Positions 16,035 to 24,135 of a stretch of 27,948 nt of DNA are shown piece after piece. Source of the DNA: Candidatus Omnitrophota bacterium (lineage in GTDB: Bacteria > Omnitrophota > Gorgyraeia > Gygaellales > Profunditerraquicolaceae); assembly GCA_029563245.1 (NCBI GenBank), contig JAKQSG010000019.1:1-27948 (forward strand). The letters run 5' to 3'. Below the pieces are notes generated by a model. That model was not told the DNA's origin and made no database searches. It saw nothing but the letters and a program-made list of their open reading frames with translations. A program made the position numbers and the translations under genes. The number at the start of each line of letters is the position of its first letter. Positions within the stretch are counted from its first letter, which is position 1.

Positions 16035-17483
16035 ATGAGATTAGTACTTAAATTTGCACCCGAAGACAGAAAGTTGCTTAAAGGCATCTATTCTTTTTCT
16101 CAAGGAAAAAGGATAGACCTCTATTTAGTCGGGGGAGCCTTACGTGATTGCATATTGGATAGAGATAAGGATAATCCCGATTATGATTTTGCCATAAGGA
16201 AGAATGCGATAGGCTTTGGCAGGGCACTGGCAAAGAAGCTTAAGTGTGCCTTTGTGGTTTTAGATAAAGAACACGGGTCTTGCCGTTTAGTGAAGAAATA
16301 CAGGGATAAAACCTATACCTTTGATTTTACGGATTTTCGCGGTAAGGATATAGGGGGCGATCTTAAACATCGTGATTTTACTATTAATGCGATAGCCTTG
16401 AGCTTAAAGAATAGTTTAGACGGCAGCGATTTCAGCTATGCCTTGATAGACCCGCAGGGAGGAATTTTCGATATTAAGAATAAGGTTATCAAGATGGTAG
16501 ATAATGACTCATTTGCCGAAGATCCCTTGAGGATATTGCGGGCCTTTGTTTTTTCTTCATCATTGGGGTTTGTAATCGATAGCAAAACATTGAAAGCGGC
16601 TAGGTTAAGCAAGGAGAAGCTTGCTTTAGTATCGGCGGAGCGTATCCGCGAAGAACTCTTTAAAATATTTGCTACCCCTAAGGCTTACGATTGTCTTCTG
16701 GCCCTGGATAAGATAAGGGTATTGGATATCATTTTTCCCGAAATCAAGAAAATGCGCAGAATAGGCCAGGGGCCCTACCACCATCTGGATGTTTGGCAGC
16801 ACACCCTGGAAACAGTCAGGCAGTTGGAATTTATTTTCGGTAAAAATAAGGATGAAGAGATTAATGCCTATCTCAATACCCCTATCTCTTCTGATAGGAG
16901 GCGTAAGGCAATTCTAAAATTCGGAGCATTTTTACATGATTTCGGCAAACCTAAGACTTTACGCAAAGATAAAGGCAGGACTACGTTCCATGGGCATGAG
17001 CGTGTTGGCTTAAGGATTGCCGAAGAAATAGGCAGAAGGATTAAGCTCTCTAATGATGAGCTGCATTCTTTAAGGAAAATTGTGCTTTGGCATCTTCGCC
17101 CCGGATACCTGGCAGATTCCAAGAATCCTACAGCAAGGGCTAAATTCAGGTTTTTTCGTGATGCAGGGATTGAGTCATTGGGGATACTTTTATTATCCCT
17201 GGCTGACCAGCGTTCAACTAAAGGGCCGCTTACTACATTTAAAACCCGGCAACAGCATGAGAAGGTTGTAGCTAGCCTTATAAGAGAATACCTTGCTAAG
17301 GGTAAAGAAAATAAGCCAGAACGCTTGCTTAACGGCGATGAGGTGATGAAGAGGTTTAAGTTGCCCCCCTCTCCTTTAATCGGCAAGGTTCTATCTTTGA
17401 TTGAAGAGCTGCAGGCAATAGGCAAGATTAAAGATAAAGAAGAGGCCTTTAAGGCTGCGGCCAAAGTTATTAAAATTAAATGA
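16035..17483 (+). CDS. tRNA nucleotidyltransferase / poly(A) polymerase family protein with HD domain
   Basis: This 482-residue class II nucleotidyltransferase probably adds or repairs the CCA end of tRNAs. VGGALRD at 32-38 and the Asp pair in PDYDF (Asp49, Asp51) form the polymerase site. LKHRDFTINAIA near 112-123 and EDPLRILRAF near 163-172 are the next family motifs. A C-terminal HD domain follows with His301-Asp302 in LHDFGKP and HGHERVG downstream; such domains give phosphatase or phosphodiesterase activity in some CCA enzymes. CCA addition and polyadenylation cannot be told apart from these motifs. The start lacks a clear Shine-Dalgarno, and the 46-bp gap before it shows no convincing promoter. 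Its stop overlaps the next start by 4 nt. Confidence 0.9.
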   Translation: MRLVLKFAPEDRKLLKGIYSFSQGKRIDLYLVGGALRDCILDRDKDNPDYDFAIRKNAIGFGRALAKKLKCAFVVLDKEHGSCRLVKKYRDKTYTFDFTDFRGKDIGGDLKHRDFTINAIALSLKNSLDGSDFSYALIDPQGGIFDIKNKVIKMVDNDSFAEDPLRILRAFVFSSSLGFVIDSKTLKAARLSKEKLALVSAERIREELFKIFATPKAYDCLLALDKIRVLDIIFPEIKKMRRIGQGPYHHLDVWQHTLETVRQLEFIFGKNKDEEINAYLNTPISSDRRRKAILKFGAFLHDFGKPKTLRKDKGRTTFHGHERVGLRIAEEIGRRIKLSNDELHSLRKIVLWHLRPGYLADSKNPTARAKFRFFRDAGIESLGILLLSLADQRSTKGPLTTFKTRQQHEKVVASLIREYLAKGKENKPERLLNGDEVMKRFKLPPSPLIGKVLSLIEELQAIGKIKDKEEAFKAAAKVIKIK

Positions 17484-19993
17484 AAAAGAGAATACTTATT
17501 ATTTTAACCTGCCTGGTTATATTTTCTGCCATAGGGATAATTTATCTGAATAACGTAGTCTTGCCCAGTACCGCCAGAAGCTTTATTATTAAGGCAATTG
17601 AAGAGTCAACGCAGAAAAAGGCCAGCTTAAGTTCCGTAAAAATTAATATATTTAAAGGCATAGTTTTGAGAGGCCTTATTATTTATGATCAGAAAGAGGA
17701 GATCGTCAATATTAAGGAGGCCTCATGCATATTCTGGCTTTGGGGTCTTATACATAAGAAGATTGTGATCCCTTCTGTCACTTTTGACTCTGCGCGTTTA
17801 TTACTTAAGAGGCATAGCGACAATACTTTTAATTTAACGGAATTATTCATTGCTAAAAAAGATAACCCTATTGGCACAAAGCCCGCTGATCCCCTTAGCG
17901 GTAAAGATTATAAGGGTAGCTCTTCATCCGGTTTTGCTTTTGAGATTTACAAGATTAAGGTAGTAAATTCAGAAATTAACTTTAAGGATGGCAGCTTTGC
18001 CGAACCTTTTACGCAAGACCTAAGAAACGTAGATATTGTAATTTATCTGTCGTTTCCTAATTCTTTGAAGTTTAAGGGCTCTATGCAGCTGCAGGGCAAT
18101 TTAAAACCCAATATTTTCTTAAACGGAGAATTTAAGCTTCCCCAGCAGGAATTAAAGGCAAATATTCTGGCTAAAAATATCAAACCGGAAGAATTCAATC
18201 TATATTGGCAGCCTGCAGGCGTTATTTTGGACGGAGGCGTGGTTGATGCATCTGTTGCCTTGGACCTAAAAGATAATATTATGAATTTTGATTGTCAGGC
18301 TAAGGCGGCTAAAATGGTTTTGGGTAATGATAAGATGTCGGTTAAACTTAATGCCCAGGTTAATGCAGGTGTAAAATATTTAATCGAAGAAGGCAGAGTT
18401 GAATATTCAGGGGATTCTTTATTCAGCGATACCGTATTATCGATGGCTAATTTTAAAGAGCCGATTAATATAGAAAAAGCAACGGTTTATTTTAATAATG
18501 AAGGTTTGGCTTGTGATGATTTCCTGGCCAGGATATGGGGGCTGAAGGTAAATGGAAGGATAAAATTACTTAATTTTAAGGAACCAAAGTTTGATATAGG
18601 AATATTCTCGGACCTTGATCTGGCTTTGGCCCAGGATTTATTAAAGAATAAGTTTAATCTTACCGCCCCCCTTAAGATAAAAGGCAGGGCTAAGCTGTCA
18701 TTAGATATTTCAGCGCCGAGCCTAAATACCAAGCCGATTAAGTTAGGCGGTTACCTGGATATTATGGGCGCCTCATTAAAGCCGGATAATATGGATGTAT
18801 CGGTTGAAGATATAGAAGGCCGTCTGGAATTATCTTCTAACCAGGTGGGAGGGAAGGGGCTCTCCTTTAAATACCAGTCTATCCCCTGTAAACTTTCATT
18901 TTTAGTAAATGATTTCCAGTCGCCGAGAATAACCCTGGAGGCTCTTTCAGAAGGAATTCTTATAAAGTCCGATCTTGATGTAAACAAAACAGTCGTTGAG
19001 ATTAACAGTTTATCCGGCAGGTATCTTAATTCAGAGTTTCAGGTCTCAGGAAGTTTTAATACTTTGAATTCTGAAGCGGACATTTCAGGCGCTTTAGCGA
19101 TTAATCTGGAAGACCTAAATAAGCCGCTGCTAAAGTTCAAAGATCAATTAGATAAGATTAACCCCAAAGGGAAAGCGCAGGTTAAATTCAGCCTCCAGGG
19201 AGATGTTAGGGATATTAAAGGTTGCGCAATAGAGGCTAGACTTGCAAGCCCTCAGTTTATCCTTTATGGCTTAAGGCAGGAAAATATCTCTGGTTATTAC
19301 CGGCAGAAATACGGGGTAGGAGAGGTTTTGTTTTTAAATTTTTCTTTTTATTCAGGCGAGATCAAATCTTCTGCCCGGGTTAATTTAAAATCTGATAACC
19401 TGCCTTATGCGTTTGATTTATCCATGCTGGGCGTTAAGATTGAAGAGGTTAAATTAGATACCTTGGCCAGTAAGAAAGATATAGCCGGAATTATTGATGC
19501 AGAGGTGAAGATAAATGGTTTCTCTAACGACCTGGCTAAAATTACCGGTTCAGGGTCAGTGGATATTACTAAGGGTAAGCTATGGGAGCTGGATCTATTC
19601 AAGGGGATGGGAAAATTGTTGTTTGCCAAGGATTTTGCCTATATAATATTTCACGAGGGGTCTTGCGATTTTTCTGTCCGGGATAAGAGCATCTTTACAA
19701 ATAACCTCATGTTGAAGAGCAATATGGCTAACCTATCCGGTAAGGTAAAAATAGGTTTTGATAGTTCCCTGGATGCTTCCTTGAACGTTGATATTATCGA
19801 CGAACTTGTTCCTTTAACCGGTACTTTCAAGGATGTTACTACTGCCGTTATAGGAAGTTCCGGAAAGTTTGCCACTATTAGTATAACCGGTACGCTTAAA
19901 GAGCCAAAATATAAATTTAAGCCAGTGGTTGAAAACATTATAAAGGGGCTAACCGATACCTTAAAGCAGGTTATCCGTAAGCACCAGGATTAA
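17480..19993 (+). CDS. AsmA-like / DUF748-type envelope protein
   Basis: An 837-residue protein with one N-terminal membrane helix (about 4-24) and a long predicted periplasmic part made of alternating hydrophobic/polar beta strands, typical of the AsmA/TamB/DUF748 group. These proteins form elongated lipid-transfer or outer-membrane assembly bridges. The C-terminal portion (about 690-800), with GSGSVDITKGKLWELDLFKG followed by FHEGSCDFSVRDKS, resembles the AsmA C-terminal domain. No enzyme motif is visible. It is coupled by ATGA to the upstream tRNA nucleotidyltransferase and lies 25 bp before a beta-barrel protein, which suggests an envelope pair. Assignment rests on overall pattern, so the exact subfamily is open. 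Confidence 0.75.
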   Translation: MKKRILIILTCLVIFSAIGIIYLNNVVLPSTARSFIIKAIEESTQKKASLSSVKINIFKGIVLRGLIIYDQKEEIVNIKEASCIFWLWGLIHKKIVIPSVTFDSARLLLKRHSDNTFNLTELFIAKKDNPIGTKPADPLSGKDYKGSSSSGFAFEIYKIKVVNSEINFKDGSFAEPFTQDLRNVDIVIYLSFPNSLKFKGSMQLQGNLKPNIFLNGEFKLPQQELKANILAKNIKPEEFNLYWQPAGVILDGGVVDASVALDLKDNIMNFDCQAKAAKMVLGNDKMSVKLNAQVNAGVKYLIEEGRVEYSGDSLFSDTVLSMANFKEPINIEKATVYFNNEGLACDDFLARIWGLKVNGRIKLLNFKEPKFDIGIFSDLDLALAQDLLKNKFNLTAPLKIKGRAKLSLDISAPSLNTKPIKLGGYLDIMGASLKPDNMDVSVEDIEGRLELSSNQVGGKGLSFKYQSIPCKLSFLVNDFQSPRITLEALSEGILIKSDLDVNKTVVEINSLSGRYLNSEFQVSGSFNTLNSEADISGALAINLEDLNKPLLKFKDQLDKINPKGKAQVKFSLQGDVRDIKGCAIEARLASPQFILYGLRQENISGYYRQKYGVGEVLFLNFSFYSGEIKSSARVNLKSDNLPYAFDLSMLGVKIEEVKLDTLASKKDIAGIIDAEVKINGFSNDLAKITGSGSVDITKGKLWELDLFKGMGKLLFAKDFAYIIFHEGSCDFSVRDKSIFTNNLMLKSNMANLSGKVKIGFDSSLDASLNVDIIDELVPLTGTFKDVTTAVIGSSGKFATISITGTLKEPKYKFKPVVENIIKGLTDTLKQVIRKHQD

Positions 19994-20018
19994 ACTAAAC
20001 CTTATTATCAATTAAGCT

Positions 20019-20957
20019 ATGGAGCAGACTAAAAGAACCTGTTTTTTTATCCTGTGTTTCTTAATTCCTTTTACTTCTGCTCTTGCCGCTGATTATCAAA
20101 AAGGGGATAACAGGGAAGATCCAGTTCCTTCTTATCGCCAGAGGCTGGGTGAGCTTGTTACTTATGAGCAAGAGGAAGAAGAATTTCTGAATGAATGGGA
20201 TAGCTATGTAAAATATATGCCCTCAAGGGGCGCTAAGAGCGTATCCGGTGGGGTAAGCATAACCCAGGCGGCATCAGAATATAGCTATGATTTAAAGGTG
20301 GGGGGAGAGTTACCTCTTCAGCTTGGGGTATCCACTAAGTATACCGGGATAAACAATACAACCGCGGTAAAACTTCCTTCTAGTTTAACCTTTGTGGTTT
20401 TTGGCGCGGAGGTCACCCTCCCGCTTTTTAATTTCAAGAATAGCTATTTTCGTATAAACCTCGAACCTTCATTGTTTGGTTCAAAATGGAATTTCCGCAA
20501 TTCTAATTTTCGTTTTCTTTCCCAATACTTTATTATTTCCCAGCCTAATGAATTTCTTACCCTGCTTTTGGGTGTGGCCGTTTTCCCGGACTTTGAGGAT
20601 GAGGTTTGCCCTATAATCGGCTTCATCTATAAGCCGAATGATAAATTGAGTTTTAATATCGTGCCCAGTAACCCCAATATAACCTATTCCGTAAATAAGA
20701 AGTTAGATATCTTTATCGAAGGGGATATGGCGTTCGGTGAATACGAGGTAGATAAGGGCAATTTAAAGAATACGGTCCTGAAATATAAAGAGACAATACT
20801 TGGCTTGGGATTCCAGTATAATATAAATAAAAATATGCAGTTTTTATTCTCGGGCGGAGGCGTATTTGACCGCTATATAAAATACCGGGATGATTCAGGA
20901 AAGGTAAGTATAAAGAACGGAGCTTACATAAATTGCCAGTTTCAGATAAAAATATAG
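20019..20957 (+). CDS. secreted beta-barrel outer-membrane protein of unknown function
   Basis: The 312-residue protein starts with a signal peptide (basic Lys5-Arg6, hydrophobic 8-18, ALA at 21-23 as cleavage site). After a charged segment with a Glu run (EQEEEEF), residues about 75-312 show amphipathic strands with alternating hydrophobic residues and turns such as YKPNDKLS and YNINKNMQ, as in 8- to 12-strand outer-membrane barrels. The final residues, CQFQIKI, resemble a last strand but end in Ile instead of the more usual Phe or Trp. No ligand or enzyme motif is seen. No clear ribosome binding site precedes the ATG. Its 3' end overlaps the endonuclease III gene by 25 bp. Confidence 0.7.
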   Translation: MEQTKRTCFFILCFLIPFTSALAADYQKGDNREDPVPSYRQRLGELVTYEQEEEEFLNEWDSYVKYMPSRGAKSVSGGVSITQAASEYSYDLKVGGELPLQLGVSTKYTGINNTTAVKLPSSLTFVVFGAEVTLPLFNFKNSYFRINLEPSLFGSKWNFRNSNFRFLSQYFIISQPNEFLTLLLGVAVFPDFEDEVCPIIGFIYKPNDKLSFNIVPSNPNITYSVNKKLDIFIEGDMAFGEYEVDKGNLKNTVLKYKETILGLGFQYNINKNMQFLFSGGGVFDRYIKYRDDSGKVSIKNGAYINCQFQIKI

Positions 20958-21598
20958 CTGCTATTAAGACTTTTGTTTTAATCCAAAAACAGGCTCGCAA
21001 GTTTAAAGTTCCTTCGGTAACCCAAATTTCATTATTGAACAGTCCCTATAAAGTCCTGGTCTCTTGTATCCTCTCTTTGCGCACCAAGGATAAAACTACT
21101 GTTGAGGCATCCAGAAGGTTATTCAGGGTTGCAGATAACCCCCGGACTATGGTAAAATTGTCATCAGCAAGAATTGAGAAAGTTATATTCCCTGTCGGGT
21201 TTTACCGTAATAAAGCCAGGGTTATTCTTGGATTGAGCCGTAAAATTAATAATAATTTCCAAGGCAAGACCCCCAGTAAAATTGAAGATTTATTAAGTTT
21301 TAAGGGCGTGGGCAGAAAGACTGCTAATTTGGTGCTGGGATTGGGCTTTGGGATTCCTGCTATTTGTGTGGATACGCATGTGCACAGGGTCTCTAATCGC
21401 CTGGGTTGGGTTAAAACTGAGAAGCCCAAGGAGACAGAGATGGCACTTAGGGAGATTTTCCCGAAAAAGTTATGGATAGGCCTAAATACAGCATTAGTTG
21501 CTTTTGGGCAAAATTTGTGTTTGCCGGTTTCTCCGCTATGCAGTATTTGCAATGCGTCTTTACTTTGTAAGAGGTCGGGAGTAGAGAAATCACGTTGA
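20933..21598 (+). CDS. nth: endonuclease III (DNA glycosylase/AP lyase)
   Basis: Endonuclease III removes oxidised pyrimidines and cuts at abasic sites in base-excision repair. The 221-residue protein has the helix-hairpin-helix FKGVGRKTA with catalytic Lys129, and VDTHVHR with catalytic Asp147. The [4Fe-4S] loop is complete: Cys196, Cys203, Cys206 and Cys212, with spacing C-X6-C-X2-C-X5-C. LSLRTKD near 48-54 replaces the LSQQATD of Escherichia coli. The TTG at 20933 is the best start available: CGGAG lies 10 nt upstream and no ATG or GTG occurs early enough in the frame. It starts inside the barrel gene, a 25-bp overlap. Confidence 0.93.
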   Translation: MPVSDKNIAAIKTFVLIQKQARKFKVPSVTQISLLNSPYKVLVSCILSLRTKDKTTVEASRRLFRVADNPRTMVKLSSARIEKVIFPVGFYRNKARVILGLSRKINNNFQGKTPSKIEDLLSFKGVGRKTANLVLGLGFGIPAICVDTHVHRVSNRLGWVKTEKPKETEMALREIFPKKLWIGLNTALVAFGQNLCLPVSPLCSICNASLLCKRSGVEKSR

Positions 21599-21601
21599 GA
21601 G

Positions 21602-21607
21602 AAAGGA
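21602..21607 (+). promoter_or_regulatory. ribosome binding site that sets the trpB2 start
   Basis: AAAGGA at 21602-21607 stands 5 nt before the ATG at 21613. A TTG at 21595 in the same frame overlaps the nth stop but lacks such a site. Confidence 0.65.
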
Positions 21608-21612
21608 AATCT

Positions 21613-22998
21613 ATGAAAGAGATTAAGATTGTTTTGAAAGAGAGAGATATGCCGCGAAAATGGTATAATTTGGCAGCAGATTTGCCGGGGATAATCGAAC
21701 CCGCGCTTGCCCCTGACGGTAGACCTATTACGCCGGACATGCTCGCTAAAGTATTTCCGATGAATTTAATTGAACAGGAGGCTTCTCTTAAGCGTTGGAT
21801 CGATATACCGGAAGAGGTCCTTAAGATTTTGCTACGTTGGAGGCCGGCACCTTTGCGCCGGGCGGTTTATCTGGAGGAGTATCTAAAGACCCCCGCAAGG
21901 ATTTATTATAAAGATGAATCTTTAAGCCCTGCCGGGTCGCACAAGCCTAACACTGCAGTTGCACAAGCTTGGTACAATAAGGAATTCGGTATAAAGAAGC
22001 TCACTACGGAAACCGGCGCTGGGCAGTGGGGGAGCGCTTTGGCCTTTGCCTGTAATATCATCGGGCTAGAGTGTAAGGTTTACATGGTACGTATCAGTTT
22101 TGACCAGAAGCCGCTGCGTAAGATTATGATGCACGTATGGGGCGCTAGGTGCGTTGCCAGCCCGAGCAATGAAACCTCTAGCGGTCGGGCAATATTAAGA
22201 AAGATGCCTAACACCCCGGGGAGTTTAGGTATGGCCATAAGTGAGGCTGTTGAAGAAGCAGTAAGGGATAAAACCGGCAAGACCCGCTATTCTCTGGGAA
22301 GTGTTTTAAACCATGTTCTTTTGCATCAGACCATAATGGGATTAGAATCCAAAAAACAGTTAAGTCTGGCAGGAGAAAAGAAGCCAGATATTATTATTGG
22401 CTGCGTAGGAGGAGGGAGTAATTTTGCCGGGCTGGCCTTTCCCTTTCTTTATGATAAAATTCACGGAGATAAAATAGAAATTATTCCGGTTGAGCCTACG
22501 GCATGCCCGACGATGACAAGGGGGCCGTTTGCTTATGATTACGGGGATACCGCAGGAATGACCCCGCTTCTGCCTATGTTTACCCTGGGGCATAATTTTG
22601 TTCCTGAGCCGATACATGCCGGAGGGTTACGTTATCACGGCATGGCGCCTTTAGTAAGCCATGCAATCAGAGACGGCTTGCTTTCGCCGCGCGCCTATGA
22701 TCAGGTAAAGTGTTATAATTCTGCTTTTATCTGGGCAAAGACAGAAGGTACTATACCGGCACCCGAAACTTCACATGCTATTGCCTGTGCTATAGAGGAA
22801 GCCATTAAGGCCAAAAAAGAAGGAAAGAAAAAAGTGATACTTTTTAGTTATAGCGGGCATGGCCTGATGGACCTGACGGGTTATGAAAAATTCTTAAGCG
22901 GTAAATTATCCAAATACCATCTTTCCGAGAAAGATTTAAGGGCTTCCTTAGAGTCGATAAAAAAGTTCCCGAAAATCAGAATACGCAAAAAGGCTTGA
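21613..22998 (+). CDS. TrpB2-type tryptophan synthase beta chain
   Basis: A 461-residue fold-type II PLP enzyme of the TrpB2 group, longer at the N-terminus than ordinary TrpB (about 400). The PLP lysine is Lys111 in SPAGSHKPNTA. TETGAGQWGSALA follows, the segment with the catalytic Glu of TrpB enzymes, and CVGGGSNFAG binds the cofactor phosphate. TrpB2 proteins make tryptophan from indole and serine, or act as indole-salvage or serine-related enzymes; many occur without TrpA, as here. The N-terminal stretch KWYNLAADLP is typical of the group. It lies 14 bp after nth and 3 bp before the next gene. No other trp gene is in the window. Confidence 0.93.
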   Translation: MKEIKIVLKERDMPRKWYNLAADLPGIIEPALAPDGRPITPDMLAKVFPMNLIEQEASLKRWIDIPEEVLKILLRWRPAPLRRAVYLEEYLKTPARIYYKDESLSPAGSHKPNTAVAQAWYNKEFGIKKLTTETGAGQWGSALAFACNIIGLECKVYMVRISFDQKPLRKIMMHVWGARCVASPSNETSSGRAILRKMPNTPGSLGMAISEAVEEAVRDKTGKTRYSLGSVLNHVLLHQTIMGLESKKQLSLAGEKKPDIIIGCVGGGSNFAGLAFPFLYDKIHGDKIEIIPVEPTACPTMTRGPFAYDYGDTAGMTPLLPMFTLGHNFVPEPIHAGGLRYHGMAPLVSHAIRDGLLSPRAYDQVKCYNSAFIWAKTEGTIPAPETSHAIACAIEEAIKAKKEGKKKVILFSYSGHGLMDLTGYEKFLSGKLSKYHLSEKDLRASLESIKKFPKIRIRKKA

Positions 22999-23001
22999 AT
23001 T

Positions 23002-23700
23002 ATGAAATTCGCGAAAAGATTTCTTTTCTTACTGGTGCCATTAAATTTATTTCTATCTTCTGCCCAGGCAGATGTAATTAAATTTAAGAATGGAAGAATT
23101 GCGGAGGGTATTATTAAGAGCGAGGGGAAAGATTTTGTAGAGCTTGAGATTGAGGCGGGTGTAGTTAAATTTACAAAAAGCCAGATTTTGAATATCACAA
23201 AATCTTCTGCGGGCGAGCTTTGTTCCCTGCGGGAGAGTTGGCAGAGGAAAAAGTCAGATTTTGACAAGAAAATGATTAATAAGAAAAACGAGCTGGATAG
23301 TAGGCCTCAGGAATCAGGTTTTTCGTATGATGCTAAAGGAATAGCCGTAAGGGTGGTATTGAATAATAAGGTTGAAACGACTATGGTGCTTGATACCGGC
23401 GCCTCGCTGGTTCTTCTGACAAGGGGAGTTGCCAAGAATCTGGGTGTTAAATTAGATAATCTTAAACCTGATACCAAGATAAGAGTTGCTGACGGCAGGA
23501 CGGTTGATGCCTCCCGTATTGTTTTAAATAATGTAAGGGTAGAAGATTGTGAAGCCCATAATGTCGATGCCGTTGTACTTATGGCGGATAGGGGAGATTT
23601 CGGTTTTCGTGATGGACTTCTGGGGATGTCTTTCTTGAAGAATTTCAATTTTAAGATCGACCATAAAGAAAAAAAACTAATTTTGGAGAAAATAAAATGA
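23002..23700 (+). CDS. secreted retropepsin-like aspartic protease
   Basis: The 232-residue protein has a signal peptide (MKFAKRF, hydrophobic to about 19, AQA-D near 21-24). Residues 24-66 form a small beta domain of the type found at the N-terminus of such envelope proteins (DVIKFKNGRIAEGII). A charged linker (about 75-104) precedes the protease domain, with Asp131 in VLDTGASLVLLT and DGLLGMSFLKNFNFKID near 205-221 as the matching flap and C-terminal part. One DTG per chain means the active form should be a dimer, as in retropepsins. The substrate is unknown, but the location is probably periplasmic. It starts 3 bp after trpB2 and overlaps the yjbQ-like gene by ATGA. Confidence 0.85.
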   Translation: MKFAKRFLFLLVPLNLFLSSAQADVIKFKNGRIAEGIIKSEGKDFVELEIEAGVVKFTKSQILNITKSSAGELCSLRESWQRKKSDFDKKMINKKNELDSRPQESGFSYDAKGIAVRVVLNNKVETTMVLDTGASLVLLTRGVAKNLGVKLDNLKPDTKIRVADGRTVDASRIVLNNVRVEDCEAHNVDAVVLMADRGDFGFRDGLLGMSFLKNFNFKIDHKEKKLILEKIK

Positions 23701-24113
23701 AAAGTTATACCGAGTATCTCATTTTTAATACCATTAAGCGGCAGGAATTCTTGAATATTACGCAAGACGTAGAAAGTGCAGTTAAAAAGAGCAAAATTAA
23801 AGAGGGTATTTGTCTGGTTAATGCCATGCATATTACAGCCTCGGTTTTTATTAATGACGACGAAAGCGGATTGCATAGAGACTTCTTGGCTTGGGTTGAG
23901 AAACTAGCTCCTTACGGAAGGGATAGGTACCAGCATAATCTAACCGGGGAAGATAATGGAGATGCGCATTTAAAAAGGACAATTATGGGCAGGGAGGTAG
24001 TTTGTGCGGTAACCAACAATAAATTGGATTTTGGCCCATGGGAACAAATATTTTACGGTGAATTTGACGGCCAGCGTAAAAAAAGGGTGCTGGTTAAGAT
24101 TATAGGCGATTAA
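23697..24113 (+). CDS. YjbQ family protein (UPF0047)
   Basis: A 138-residue single-domain protein of the YjbQ/UPF0047 family. Conserved blocks are MHITASVFINDDESGLHRDF, RYQHNLTGEDNGDAHLKRTIMG and FGPWEQIFYGEFDGQRKKR, with His residues that form a metal site in known structures. Escherichia coli YjbQ has a weak thiamin-phosphate synthase activity, but the true role is unclear. The ATG overlaps the upstream protease stop by 4 nt, so expression is probably coupled. No signal peptide is present, so the protein should be cytoplasmic, unlike its neighbour. Confidence 0.9.
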   Translation: MKSYTEYLIFNTIKRQEFLNITQDVESAVKKSKIKEGICLVNAMHITASVFINDDESGLHRDFLAWVEKLAPYGRDRYQHNLTGEDNGDAHLKRTIMGREVVCAVTNNKLDFGPWEQIFYGEFDGQRKKRVLVKIIGD

Positions 24114-24135
24114 ATGCTACCAGTGAGGAATTATT

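Noticed and set aside
16010..16038. TTGCCA followed 17 bp later by TTATGA, as a promoter for the tRNA nucleotidyltransferase
   Set aside because: The -10 match is poor and would fall on the start codon itself.
16868..17464. Open frame of 198 codons on the minus strand
   Set aside because: It is antisense to the HD domain of the tRNA nucleotidyltransferase, whose motifs are clear on the plus strand.
23307..23876. Open frame of 189 codons on the minus strand
   Set aside because: It crosses two well-supported plus-strand genes (protease and YjbQ family) and shows no domain.
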